Below, in pieces: positions 32,832 through 44,359 of a stretch of DNA of 64,000 nucleotides. A model generated the notes under the pieces. It made no database searches. It saw only the letters and a program-made list of their open reading frames with translations, and was not told where the DNA came from. Location: positions 72,107,247-72,171,246 of the forward strand of contig CM040128.1 in NCBI GenBank assembly GCA_022559845.1, in the 5' to 3' direction. The position numbers and the translations under genes were made by a program. Positions within the stretch are counted from its first letter, which is position 1, and the number at the start of each line of letters is the position of its first letter. The DNA is from Amorphophallus konjac (taxonomy: Eukaryota > Streptophyta > Magnoliopsida > Alismatales > Araceae).

Positions 32832-35638
32832 TATAAATACCTCCCTTTCCTCTCAACTTAGGCACATCGAAGGCTTGAGAGTAGATTTTGAGGAGGGAAA
32901 GGTTGTAAAGGGAAGTAGTGAGTGTTGCTCAATTTTAGAATGGAGGATGAATCTAGCTTCAGAGCAGAAGGTGAGTCCTCTCGCTCCTCGAAGAGGAGCA
33001 GATAGGGCAGTAGTTCCAGGAGACTCTCAGAAGTCGAAGGACAACTGAGGGAGAGGACTCTATCACAGCTTGTAAGTGGCTCCTTGCATTCCTTACTTCA
33101 TGCTTTCGTCTCCTATCTTCCTTTGCAAAGCTCCCATTTCTCACTTCGTGTGTATGTGCAGAACGTGATGAGATCGCACATCTCGTGGGAGCTGGTAGTG
33201 GCGGCCTATCGAGGTCTCCCGGTCTTCCAAAAGGCGAGGTTAGACGTGATGGGGTTCGGGGCCTTTCTCAGAATCGAGCCGATCAAGCTCGATCTTGCCC
33301 TGATCCAAGCACTACGTGAAAGATGGGATCCGGCGAGTCGGGCATTCTTGATGCCGTGGGGGCACATGGTGCCTAGCCTGGAAGACGTGGTCCGGATTAC
33401 GGGCCTCAAAGTAGATGGGGAAGCAGTGACTGGCGTTACCTATGCGGACTACCGAGAAGGTGCCCAGAAGCTGTTGGGGATGGACTTAGACGGTCGGAAG
33501 AACAGGTCAGTAGCTAGGTCATCAATCATGGAGGCATTAGGGCTTACTGACATGCGTCCGCGTGATGATGAGTCCCTCGAAGAATTTATGGAAAGGGCAT
33601 AAAGAGGTGCCCGTGCTGTATATTACGTGGACACCAGCAACTGGGAGAGGACCAACATGGAGCTTAGGAGGTTCCTCCTCTTTCTTTTGGGTAAGTTGCT
33701 ATTGGGCTCCAAGGGAGACAGTATCCACTGTCGCTTCTTAGAGCTGCTTGTAGACTTGGAAAGAGTAGGACAATATGCATAGGGAGCTGCCGTGTTGGCA
33801 CATCTGTTTACAGGTCTGTCGCAAAGGACAGACCGAGAGATGACAATAAGTGGGTTTACGCCCTTCATCCAGGTAAAGAAATTTTTTTGTTGTTGTTGTT
33901 ATTTATTTTATGCCCTTTTTTTTGAATTTGTTGATATTAATGACACATGATGGTGTAGCTATGGAGCTACTATTACCTTCCAATGGGGAGAGCTCATCAC
34001 TGCCGGCCACTGACGGTCCCTCTTGCTAGACGGTGGCAACCCATCATGAGTACAACACCTCTATCCTATCAACTGATGGTGTTAAGGCGGGAGTTGCAAG
34101 AGTTCCATGCAGCGATGGTATGATACCTTTTCTCCCTTTTTTGGTTTGTTTTGTTTTATCATCATTTTTTAAGCTAACCAAGAAGATGCGTACAACCCAT
34201 CAAAGGTGAATTGGAGGCCTTTCTCGAACATGGTCGATGTTGACCAGCCGTGGGTAATTGGAAGCCGCACCCGATTCGGACGGGACCTCTGGCTCCATTG
34301 CTTGAATGAAATCGAGCCCGTCAGACTGAGATTAGCTATGAGGACCCTAGGGCTGGCCCAGGAATGGGTGGATATGACCATATCTCCCAGCGTCGGAAAG
34401 CAGACGCGGGGACCGGCAACCTGTGTCGATTGAAGGGTGCGCTTCCCCGAACAATATGAAGACTGGCAAAGGGGTGGCACGCTTATGGAATCTCAAGCAC
34501 AAGACAGCGAGGATTACCTGCGCCTCTATAGGGCAATGTATGCAGAGAGGCTCCAGCCTGGAGGGCTTGTAGAGGTTAAGTAAAAAGAAACCATGTTTTT
34601 ATCTTTTACATTTTGTTTTTGATTTTTTTTTCATTTTGTGAACTCATAAGCCATAATTGTAGGATACCCGTGATACCATAATAATGAACTTACGAGCTCG
34701 TCTGGCGGACACTGAGCAAGAGTTAAGTGACACCCGAGCAGCTTTGGGTTCATCAGTAAGTGTTTATGTATACACTCCAAGTATGATTTAAGCTTCATGA
34801 CGCTAACCACTTAATGTCACTTCATATGTGTTGCAGCGTGCCCAGCTCGATGCAGTTTCATCGGCGATGGGGGCAGATGGCGTTTCGTCCAGTCTATGGA
34901 TTCCTACTGCAGAGCTGGATCTACTCCACGAGCAGCTTGCTCGTGCCACACAACGTGCTGCGGAGGCAGAAGGGATGCTTTCTGCACAGGTGAGGGTTTC
35001 ACCATTTAATATCCCTTGTGTAAGCATTGCTATATGCCTGAGATGATATGTATGGCAGGAGAAAGAAACACAGAAGGCACTCGCGCTCACCACCCAGAAG
35101 GAAGCTAGAATAACTGAGCTGGAAAAGAAACTACATCGTCGTCCTGATAAGGACTCTTCTAGGGACGCTGTGGAGCTGAGGATCACCCTTCAGCTAGAAA
35201 GAGAAGACAGAGAGAGAGAAAGGGCTGAGAGAGAAAGGGACAGGGACAGAGAGAAAGCTAAGAGATTGGCCGAGAAAGAGGAGAAGAGGGCCCTGGAGGC
35301 CCAACTTTTTGAATTAAAGACCAGTCTCGGCCTTTCCGATCAATGGCTGAAGGATGGCGAGGAGCGCTATCGAAGAGCACGAGAGCGTGGCTTTCGTGTC
35401 AGTAGCTTCTTTGCTGCCCCCGCTGATCGGTGCCGAGGAGTGGAGATAGAAAGAAGACCTCAGAGCGGTAGGAATACCGCTGCTCTCGGCGTGGGAACAC
35501 CCTCTAGAGTTTCTTGCCCAGAGAGTGGCAAGACGAGTAATGTGGAGAAAGAAGGTTGAACCTGATGTAATCTCTTTGTTATTTGTTTAAACTTTGTAAT
35601 CTCTGGTTGTTTGTTTCTGTTGTTGAGAGTGGAATAAA
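32832..35638 (+). pseudogene. Plant mobile domain (PMD, MAIL-like) gene with introns, antisense inside E4
   Basis: TATAAATA at 32832-32839, ATG at 32940, AATAAA at 35633-35638. Inferred exons: 32940-33071, 33162-33872, 33959-34117, about 34183-34574, 34663-34755, 34837-34989 and 35059-35559, with GT-AG introns; most junctions keep phase 0. Exons 2-4 match the PMD: a FLRIEPIKLD entry, a Leu-x-Glu-Arg-Trp helix, a SLEDV-x-x-x-x-GLKVDG motif, a FLLFLLG helix and a Gly-Ala-Ala-x-Leu-Ala-His-Leu helix. Exons 5-7 encode a Glu/Arg-rich coiled coil. In-frame stops at 33003, about 33601, about 33779 and 34431, and a frame mismatch at intron 3, make it a pseudogene. PMD proteins such as MAIL1/MAIN act in the nucleus in silencing and meristem maintenance; many others ride in transposons. 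The exact 3' splice site of intron 3 is uncertain. Confidence 0.8.
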
Positions 35639-35786
35639 ATGTTTTTTTTTATGCTTGGTTCTCTCTTCTTTTTGGTCTCTTGAATCCTTGCACACATCTA
35701 GCTTCCAAAAAAAAAAAAAAATTGATTACCACACAAAAATCACTTAAACTTTGGTTGCCTCCCAAGAAGCGCTAAGTTTTATGTCG

Positions 35787-38036
35787 TCAGCCAGACACAA
35801 GGTAGAGCACTAACCAACGTGTGGCATTTAGAATGAGCCACCACGTGATCTTGTCCTCCTTCAAATTCCAGCCCTTATGCCATTGGAAGACAAGAGTAAA
35901 CATGTACGGACCGGGGCTAGAAAGAGGCAGGACTCGCACATTATGGATTTTAACGTTAACACTGTGTGTGAGCCAGTTTTCAGCTTTAGGGATCCAGAAA
36001 TGATCAATGGGCAATTTATCAAGATCGAGGTGGAACTCTTGCACCATATCAATCCCTTGGTCCCCTTGTCCTATATCATCTCTCCTGACTAACCCTTTAG
36101 TGACTACTTTCACCACTGAAATTTGGCCAGGCACTTGTGGCGTATGAATAAAATCGTCATCTTTAGCCACGTTCCTCTCAGTAACAGCCTCATGAACTTT
36201 AAGGGCATTGATCAACTTGTCGTCCTGAGAGGAAGTTAAATCGAAGATGTATGTGGTTGGCACATCCCCCCCAGGTCCTAGAATCTCAAAGTGGAGAGGC
36301 TGAACTGACAGGGGAATCAAAGTAGAAGGAAGCACTAATTCATTCACAGATTCAGACTTCATTGGATAGGCCTCAGGGGTTAGATCAAATTTGAAATTTT
36401 CTAATGAAACCCCTTCATCATACCCCTCACTTAACTGAGGATTGTCACCCAAATCTCCCACTAATGGGGTGGATAGAGGAAATGTAAATGATTCCAGCCC
36501 AACCCTTTCATCATAGATCAGATCAAATGTGAATTTCTCTAAGGCGGGCCCATCATCACACTCCTCACTAATCCCAAAATTATCAATCAAATTTTCCAGA
36601 GATGGGATCGGTAGATGAAATGTAAACTTTTCGAATAAGGCCCCATCATCATGTTCTTCCAGGGAAGGAGGATATTCAGGATATTGTTTCAGTAAATCAA
36701 CAAGATTATTACTAACAAAGTAATCCTCCTCTTTATTGATTTCCTCAATTGAGTTGTTTGGGCCATTATCTTTTACAGTACTATTCTCAATCTCAAAACA
36801 TTCGTAGAATGGGGTGATATGATCATGATTATCCTTGAAGCCACCCCCTTCTTCCTTTCCTTCCTTCATCATGATATTACATGCGCACTCCCCCTCACTC
36901 TCAATAGTGATATCTTGAGCCAAAATGACAGGCAGAAGATCATCATCATCATCATTCACATATTGAGGGGGTTGGTTGAATAGTGAAGGAGGGTCATGAT
37001 AAGTAGACTGAGAGTACATGTTTTGAGGTTCAAAGTAGTGGCCCGGTGAATTACCCCTAGTATCAATGTTGAATCCGAAATCTGGGTGAGATGAGTTGAG
37101 CTGAAGTTGAGTACACATGGGCCATTCGCGGGCTGCTTGGGGTGAAAGTGTAGACAAATGGGTTTGGGTTGTTGGATCCATCCAAGGTAAATTTGTGTGA
37201 TTACTCCAGCCAAGATTATAATCATCTGTAACATGCTTAAGCTGATAGAACCCTAGGACATTTTGAACTTGAGCTTGGATGACTGGAGAGAGTCGGGCCA
37301 TAGTAGGACATTCACTCACATGGTGAGTGAGACTGGCACAGAATTCACAGACTTCCGTGAAAGTGTGGATTGGATTTTCAGCATGTTTGACATGTCCTAC
37401 AGATTGTTGATGAGATGAGATAGAGGCACGATTTATCGAATTTTCACTCAAAATTTCAAACAGATCATATGCCTCATCTTCACCTTTGCTCAAAAATTCC
37501 CCTCTACAATATATGTCCACCATTTGCCTATCATGATGAGATAACCTCTCATAAAATGCAAATATAATTTGCCATTTGGGCAACCCATGGTGTGGACATT
37601 GACTTATTAGATCCTTCAGTCTCTCCCAAGATTCATGAATTTGCTCTCCTGGACGTTGAGTAGATCCTATAATCGCCCTTCTCATCATGTTGGTCCGGAT
37701 TATGGGGTAATTTTTTTTCAAAAATTCTAACTACATTTCTTCCCATGTCCTGATAGTCTTTCCAAAACTCCTTAACCAACATTTTGCTTTATCTTTCAAT
37801 GAGAATGGAAAAAAGATCAACTTAAGGGCATCATCATTAAAATTCTGAATTTTTATCAGGGAGCAAACTTCTAGAAAATCATCTAGATGCCTATAAGGAT
37901 TCTCATTGAGATTCCTATAAAAAGATGGGAGCATCTGGATGAGACTAGGGCGAATCACATATTGATCAACGAGAATGTCAGGGAGTTGAATACAGGTTGA
38001 GGGCTTATAAGTAGAAGGATAAAAGTGCTCCTGCAT
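35787..38036 (-). pseudogene. gag: E4 Gag with zinc knuckle and long acidic tail, one in-frame stop
   Basis: Reads from ATG 38036 to the stop at 35787, interrupted once by TAG at 37731-37733; both sides are in the same frame (101 codons, then 644 from the next ATG). The N-terminal part has the Athila/Tat capsid pattern: Asn-Glu-Asn-Pro-Tyr-x-His-Leu, FPFSL and a Lys-x-Trp-Leu word. The second part holds the rest of the capsid, then a CCHC knuckle (residues 125-138 of the 644, spacing C-2-C-4-H-4-C). After it comes a 400-residue acidic tail with imperfect repeats built on Leu-Glu-x-Phe-x-Phe-x-Leu. No protease follows. The tail is not recognised; it may be specific to this element family. Confidence 0.8.
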
Positions 38037-39045
38037 AGGCGTGGATTTGTGATTTTATTTTTTTAATTTTTTTTATGCAACCACAAACAAGTTAACACAA
38101 ATTATCTAATGATCTAGATGTGACTCAGACCTACAAATAGGGTTTCACAAAGTGATTAAAATGAAACTTAAGTTTACCCTCAATATGACCACCAGCCAGG
38201 TAAGGGGTGGGGAAGTGGGAGGTTCTCCCTACTTTCGTAGGGACCTTATTATGCCAAACCACTAGCCCGCTTAAGGCGTTTACCGTCCGACCGTCTTGCC
38301 TTAGGCACCGGTTTTCATATGAGGGTAAATCCAAATAACACAAAAATCACAGTGTGATCCTAGGGCCAACGTTTACTGACTTTTATTTATGGCATAGGTC
38401 ATACAAAGATGCAAGGGAAATGTGGTTTGTGGGCTAAGGAAGGGTGATGAAATCCCCACCTTATGTTATTTAAAGGTAATGCCCTTAGAATATTTTGAAA
38501 TGCAATGCACACCACAATTGCAAACAAGGGGTTCTTATGCAATATGCATGCCATAATAGGATAAGTAGAACGTACCTTGCCCCTCACAATCTTCAAAATG
38601 CAATGACAGTAATTAAACAAAGAAAAATTCTATGCTAAATGATGCATGACCTAGAGCATGTTGTGTGGTTTCTAATCTTGAAATGAAAATTTTTATTTTG
38701 GTGCAAGTAATTTTTTTGTTTTTAATTAATGAACCTATCTAGCCAGCATAAAAATTTCTTTTGTTTTGATGTTTTCGATTTTTATAGGGTTTTAAGGAAT
38801 TTTTTTTTTCAAATTTTTCTAGATTTTTCAGAAATTGAAAAAATAGAACCTGTTCCGACGTTTCTGTCCTTTAGCGATGCTTTCGAGCGTTTAACGATGC
38901 TTCATTTTCTGAGGACTTCAGGTCCGATTTTCCTCTTTCCTTGATGTTATGACTTTTTGTTTTCTTTTTCCTGCACAAGTAAAAATAGCAAAATCAATAT
39001 ACAAATATATAAATCCACAAGAATATCTAACTTTCAAAAATTCTA
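38037..39045 (-). other. E4 leader
   Basis: About 1 kb between primer site and gag without a coding frame. Nothing else recognised. Confidence 0.55.
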
Positions 39046-39063
39046 CCCCTGGCAATGGCGCCA
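39046..39063 (-). promoter_or_regulatory. E4 primer binding site
   Basis: On the minus strand TGGCGCCATTGCCAGGGG, close to the tRNA-Asp-type site known from Athila-like elements, six bases inside the LTR border. Fixes minus orientation. Confidence 0.75.
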
Positions 39064-39069
39064 AAAATT

Positions 39070-40760
39070 TGATGTGCTCGACACCCGTCGTTTAAAAATG
39101 CCGTGCCACACAAATTTTAAAATTTATACAACCGCACTCACTCACTTAGATGATTTTAAAATACGAGTAAAGTGGTAAATACGGGTCGATCCCACGGGGA
39201 GGAAATTTGAATTTAAGTTAGAAAATACCCTTATGTTTTGGAAAACTAATTGCTTTTGTTTGATTTGAGTGCGATTACAACTAACGGAAATGAAATTACA
39301 ATTTGAAAGAACAAGAGATAAGTTAAAGAAATATTTAGCCAATGAATTGAAGAATGCCGTCGTTTCCTTGCCGAGCCTTTGATGAAGATAGCTCCGCCTT
39401 GGAAGTCGACGCCGTGAGATGATTTAAAGAAGACCACCGCTTTGGGTGTGAGTGAAACACTTATGAAGAAATAGGTTGGATAGAACAAGTTTGAAACACT
39501 AAGTTGAAAACATAACAGAATTTCATTGAAAATAGGGGTTGGAAGAAATAGAATAACTTAAAATCTAAATGAAATTAGAAAAAGTGCAATACATGAAAGT
39601 TGTAGAGAATTGAAAGATGAAGAAGTTTGATGACGAATACAGAAACATAAAACGAAAGTAAGATAATGAAAAACTTAAAATATCAAGATCTATCGCTGCT
39701 GGTGAACAATAACTGACAGAAAAATATAACAATAAAGAATTAAATTTAGAGCTCAAACTAAGAAGAATTTGACGAAGTGGAAGAAGAACAAAACTTAGAT
39801 CTACAAGAGAGGAACAACTTTTATGCATAACTTAGAGTAAAATTATGATTGTAAAGGCTTAAAAATGGCAAATTGGTGGAGACTATCACTTCGGATGAAC
39901 AGTATATGCACAGGACAGCACTTAATAAAATAGAAAATAACTTTTAATCTAGAAGGAATTGGGCGAAATGATAAAAAGAAAAGTTGAAGAATACTTCAAG
40001 ATGAACAACTTTGTAGAATACAATAAATTGAAATTGAGATCAGAACAATAAGTTATGAGACTAAGAAGAGGCTGAATGCTTAAACAAAACTTTTCATTAA
40101 AACAAATTGAATTTACAAAGCTTGCATCAAAAGTATTCAAACCAATACCTTCTAATCCTAAAACAAAAAGCCAACAAGAATGAAACTTAAGAACACAAAG
40201 TACCCTTACAAATTCTTCATAATCCCCTTACTAGCTACTCCTTACTTCTTCCTTTCTCTTACATTTAAAGCCCTTTATATAGGGTTTACATAACAACTCC
40301 TTAGGAAATGTGAACACTCTTGTCAATGTGAACACCAATTACTGCATGTGTTGACTACAAATTATGTGCTACCATGTGCTTCACACTTCTCTATTTTTTT
40401 CTGATTTTTTTGGAATTTTTCTGGCATTTTTCTACCTTCCTTTCTCTTCTTTCTCTCTCTTTTTTCCCTTTTTCTCTCTCCTGGCGCCGGGTGAACCTGC
40501 GTGTGCCGCCGGTCCTCTCTCCGCGTGAAAGGCACGGGCGTGGGCCCGCCGTGCGCCGCCCCCCTCCGCGTCCTCCGCGTGTCGGCCCGCCGGCGCTATG
40601 CGCCCGGCCCCGCCTCTCCTTCTTTGCCGTTTGACCGCGAGAGGGGGTTGACTGCCCCTCTTCTCGCCATCGTCGCCCGTGCCCAGGCGGGCACGGGTTC
40701 GAAACCTGCAGGGAAAAAAAACACACACACACAACACATATAGGTTAGTTATACTATATA

Positions 40761-40795
<35 letters not shown>

Positions 40796-41302
40796 ATTAT
40801 ATCTATATATATTGATCTTGTTATATATACATAACTTAGAAAAAATCTAAAAAATATCTAATAATTTTCTTTTTTTTCTATTTATTATTATTATTTTTTT
40901 CTTTTTATTTTGAATAAGTCCAAAATTATATTTCTTATTATTTATATATATATATATATATAGATATGTATATATTATGTATATAGCTTATTAAGGCCCA
41001 AAAAAATATATAAATTTATTTTTTTTCCTCTTTTTTTTCTTTTATTATTTTTATTCTTATTGAACAAATCCTTGGGCTTTTGGTCCAATTCAATATTCGT
41101 TATATTTTCTTTTTTCTCTTATTTTTATTGTTTTGAGTGTTTGTTAAATAAGGAAATATCTTTCTTAAAATGATTAAATTACAGAAAATTAATTATTTTA
41201 CTCTAAATTAAAAGTAAGTGTGATAAGTGCATATTTATTATTATTAAAGCCCATAAAAAATATAAATAACATGAATTAAGATGGGAAAATACACACTTAT
41301 CA
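39070..41302 (-). mobile_element. E4 5' LTR (minus orientation)
   Basis: Promoter TATATAA on the minus strand at 40275-40281. The GC-rich block at about 40480-40720 and the longer (AT)n block at 40755-40805 lie upstream of it in the element's own direction. Confidence 0.9.
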
Positions 41303-41307
41303 CGCAA

Positions 41308-42112
41308 CAGCAAAAGAAATGTGGGACAAGTTAGAGGTAATTTACGAAGGAACCTAAGAGTACGAGAAATAAAAGCCAACATTTTACTTTATGAATATGA
41401 AATGTTTAGGATGAGGCCCGATAAGTCAATTCGAGACATGTATGCTCGCTTAACTGTGCTTATTAATAGTCTAACAGATTCGGGAAAGAAATATTCAGAA
41501 TAGGAAATTGTGAGGAAGATTCTCAGATCATTGACTCCAGCATGGCACACGAAGGCTACCGTGGTTGAAGAATCCAGAGATCTCACAACTACTAAGGTAG
41601 ATGAACTCATTGGGTCATTGATGACCTATGAGATCAACCTTAAGAACAAAGAGGCTGAGGTGCCTAAGAAGAAGTCCCTAGCTCTTAAAGCAGGACCCAG
41701 CGGTCAAAGCACTTCTGATGAAGGTGAGGCTTCTGCAAGTGAGCGAGATGAAGATGATGTAGCCATGCTCACACGTAAGTTCAGAAAATTTCTGAGAAAG
41801 GAAGGTAAGAGCCTCATGAGAGGAAGGTCACAGGTAAGGAAAGGTTTCAAATCTAATTTTGAAAACTTTAAGAAATCTGACAAGATCAGTTGCTATTCTT
41901 GCAACAAACCAGGGCATTTCAAGACTGACTGTCCTAAAAAATTTAGAAAAACTGACAAGTGGAAGGGCAAGAAGAAGAACAAGGCCATGGTGTCCACATG
42001 GAGTGACGAGGAAGAAAGTGATGGTGGAACTAGCTCCTCGGACAAGGAAAAAGAAGATCTTTGTCTCATGGCCAGAGGTGATGAAGAAACTGAGGTAAAC
42101 TCTCCATTTTAA
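41308..42112 (+). pseudogene. gag: E1 Gag, central domain and zinc knuckle
   Basis: Continues the frame cut at 29187. TAA occurs at about 41356 with a frame change, and TAG at about 41501; the 200-codon segment 41510-42112 then reads the end of the UBN2-like domain (SLTPAWHTKA and VEESRDL words), an acidic linker and an intact CCHC knuckle at 41891-41932. Very similar to the E2 Gag. The Lys-rich region after the knuckle and the acidic SDEEES segment are as in other Sireviruses. Confidence 0.8.
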
Positions 42113-42154
42113 AATTACACAATTGTTGATTGGGAGGAAGCATATATATAGCTC

Positions 42155-42653
42155 ATGGAGAAATATGACATGTACAAGAAGGAGAATAAATCATTGAAAA
42201 AGAAAATTAACTTGTTTGTGCATGATCATGATATGAATGATAAGATTGCTTCACTTGAAACTGAAATTGAAGATCTTAAGAAAATGATTGAGGATTTGGA
42301 AGAGGGAATAACAGAAATGGCTGACTTAGAAACTAAAAATGAAGACTTAAGAAATGAGAATGATAGCATGAAACTAAAAATGCAAACCTATGAAAAGGAC
42401 AGTAAATTGAGTGATGAGAAGTATGATGCTGGCAAACATGTCAACACTTAACTCCTTCAAAACATTGAAAAACTATAAAAAGAGTTGAAGGATAAACAAC
42501 ATTCCTTAGAAAAATTTGTAGATGGAAGAGAAAACCTAGATGCATTGCTAGGTACTAGAATGAATTTCAACAAGGAAGGATTGGATTTTGAACCCACAAA
42601 AAAAGGCCAATTGGGTTAAAAACTGTCACATTTATTTTCTCTTCTGATGCTTA
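42155..42653 (+). pseudogene. E1 Gag coiled-coil extension, cut by the solo LTR
   Basis: 98-codon coiled coil (42155-42451), then further homology to about 42620 with stops. The matching E2 segment is at 22914-23290. Ends at the GCTTA target site of the solo LTR. Confidence 0.7.
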
Positions 42654-44354
42654 TGTTGTGCCCCTGTGGTCATTTGAGTCATCTTGTGGTCACTTGGGCC
42701 ATTTGACATCATCTTGTGGTCATTTGAGTTATTTGATATTCTTGGTTTTGATAATGGCTAAACACCATAAGTCATTGATGTTTTACCACTCTTATATGAT
42801 TAAACTACTTGATGTTCTTTCATGACAGATATGCCAAGGAATGGAGTGGAGATGGAAAAAGTGAAAGCTCAATGATTGCGCCCTCGCACGTGGATCGACC
42901 TGCGCAGTCAAGTCGCGGGGATTGACCTGCCCGGTCAGGTCCCAGGGGTCAAGGGGGCAGCGCCCCTTGCGGGGGTTTCCAGGGGTGGAGACCCCAGAAC
43001 AAAATTTTGATTATAGAGAGCGATATAATCAATAGAAATCTTCAAGACTGTCAAGGTTGATGCCACAGATGAGAACGGGCTACTAAAGGACTCAAGCGAC
43101 GGAGCTAATGAGGTTAACGGACTGACCCGGCATAAATCGGGGTCTGCCCAGCTAGCGGTCGACCGCCAGCACAGGGGCGATCGACCGCCCCTGCCAGTAG
43201 CTCATTGGCTGACGGATTCTCTGTGGCGATCGACCGCCAACCCAGGGCGGTCGACCGAAAATTCCAGAAATGAAAAAGCTACATATTTTCTCAATAGCGG
43301 TCGACCGCCACCTACCTCCAGTCGACCGCCAGCCCCGATGCAGCCATGCTTGACTTCGATTTTCACCTCGAGGCCAGCCCCTTTCCTTGTATTTGTTTAA
43401 CCCCAAAGTCACCCAATCCCCCATGAATTGTGGATCTGGTCTGGGGGATGTCCAAGGACCATTCAAAGTCTATAAAACCAACACATGAGGGGTTAGAAAC
43501 CCTAATGCTTCATTTGGAACAAGAGAGATCAAGGGAGGCTAGAGGAGGTGATTCGAGGGTACTGTAGCACCTCCATGAACAGTACTTCGGGCTGGAGTTC
43601 TTCATCCATTCCAAGGTGTTTCAAGCTCATATCAAAGCAAGGAATCTCCAAGGAAGTGCAGAAGCAAGCAAGGCTATCAAGGTGATCCAAGGAAGATGAT
43701 TTCACAAGGTTTTCAAGGGAGATCAAATCTGCATTCTTTATCTTTTTCATCAACTCAAGGTGGTCCAAGGAAGATCATTTCGCAAGGAAGAAGATATCAT
43801 TGAAAAATCAGATTCAAGCTCCAACAATCTCAGACAAGATCTTTTCTCTTTGAACATATTCTATATCTTGTTTGAGTGTTTTCATATCTTATTCTTTTTC
43901 CATTTCATTCAAACGTTTGGAACTGAAGATTGTCCCTACCGGTGGTTAGTAGGAAGGCAATCGGAAGTTGTCCGATCTGCGATGTTGACGTCCCTACCTG
44001 TGGTTAGTAGGAAGGTAATCGAAGATCTTTCTGATTTACAGTTCAGTGCGTGGCACTAGGGGAGCCTCATCGGATTTGGTGAGGGGTAGACGTAGGACTA
44101 GGGATTCAGTCTGAACCACCTTAAAATCCCGTGTATTGTGGTTTACTTGTGTGATTGCTTTGTGTTAGATGCATGCTTAGGTTCAATACCTATATTGCGT
44201 AATCATCTTGCTAAGCAAATCATTTGTGTCCTTCGTTAAGCTAGTTATATTCCGTTGATATGATCATCATCTAACTTTAAAGAAGGTTGTATTGCGAAAA
44301 GTGGGGGAGATCTATTCACCCCTCCCCTCTAGATCCGCTATCCACTACTAACCA
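42654..44354 (+). mobile_element. Solo Sirevirus LTR inside E1
   Basis: 1701 bp, TGTTGTGCCCC to ACTAACCA, flanked by GCTTA (42649-42653) and GCTTC (44355-44359), one mismatch. Related to, but distinct from, the E1 LTR: it has extra TCATCTTGTGGTCA repeats at the start. TATAAAA at 43471-43477, three CGGTCGACCG palindromes (43156, 43248, 43298) and a helix module at 44065-44122. No internal sequence, so homologous recombination between two LTRs probably removed the body. Confidence 0.85.
44065..44122 (+). other. Covarying helix module (copy 5 of 8)
   Basis: CCTCATC pairs with GGTGAGG (one G-U), and the inner stem GGACT pairs with AGTCT (one G-U). The outer GGTAG/CCACC helix has one mismatch. 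Confidence 0.6.
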
Positions 44355-44359
44355 GCTTC

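Larger units (their letters stand above)
29188..41302 (-). mobile_element. E4: gag-only Ty3/gypsy-like element with an antisense PMD gene
   Basis: TGATGTGCTCG to CACTTATCA, flanked by the 5 bp duplication CGCAA (29183-29187, 41303-41307) in the E1 gag. LTRs 29188-31392 and 39070-41302 (2.2 kb) differ at about 4% in a 320-base sample. The primer site and gag show minus orientation. Internal order along the element: primer site (39046-39063), leader, gag (38036 to 35787), an antisense intron-containing PMD gene (32832-35638), 3' spacer and polypurine tract (31393-31405). There is no protease, RT, RNase H or integrase, so it is non-autonomous. Gag and primer site point to the Athila/Tat side of Ty3/gypsy. 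Confidence 0.85.

Noticed and set aside
35170..35559. Glu/Arg-rich frame as a separate gene
   Set aside because: A GT-AG intron joins it in phase to the exon at 34837, so it is the last exon of the PMD gene.
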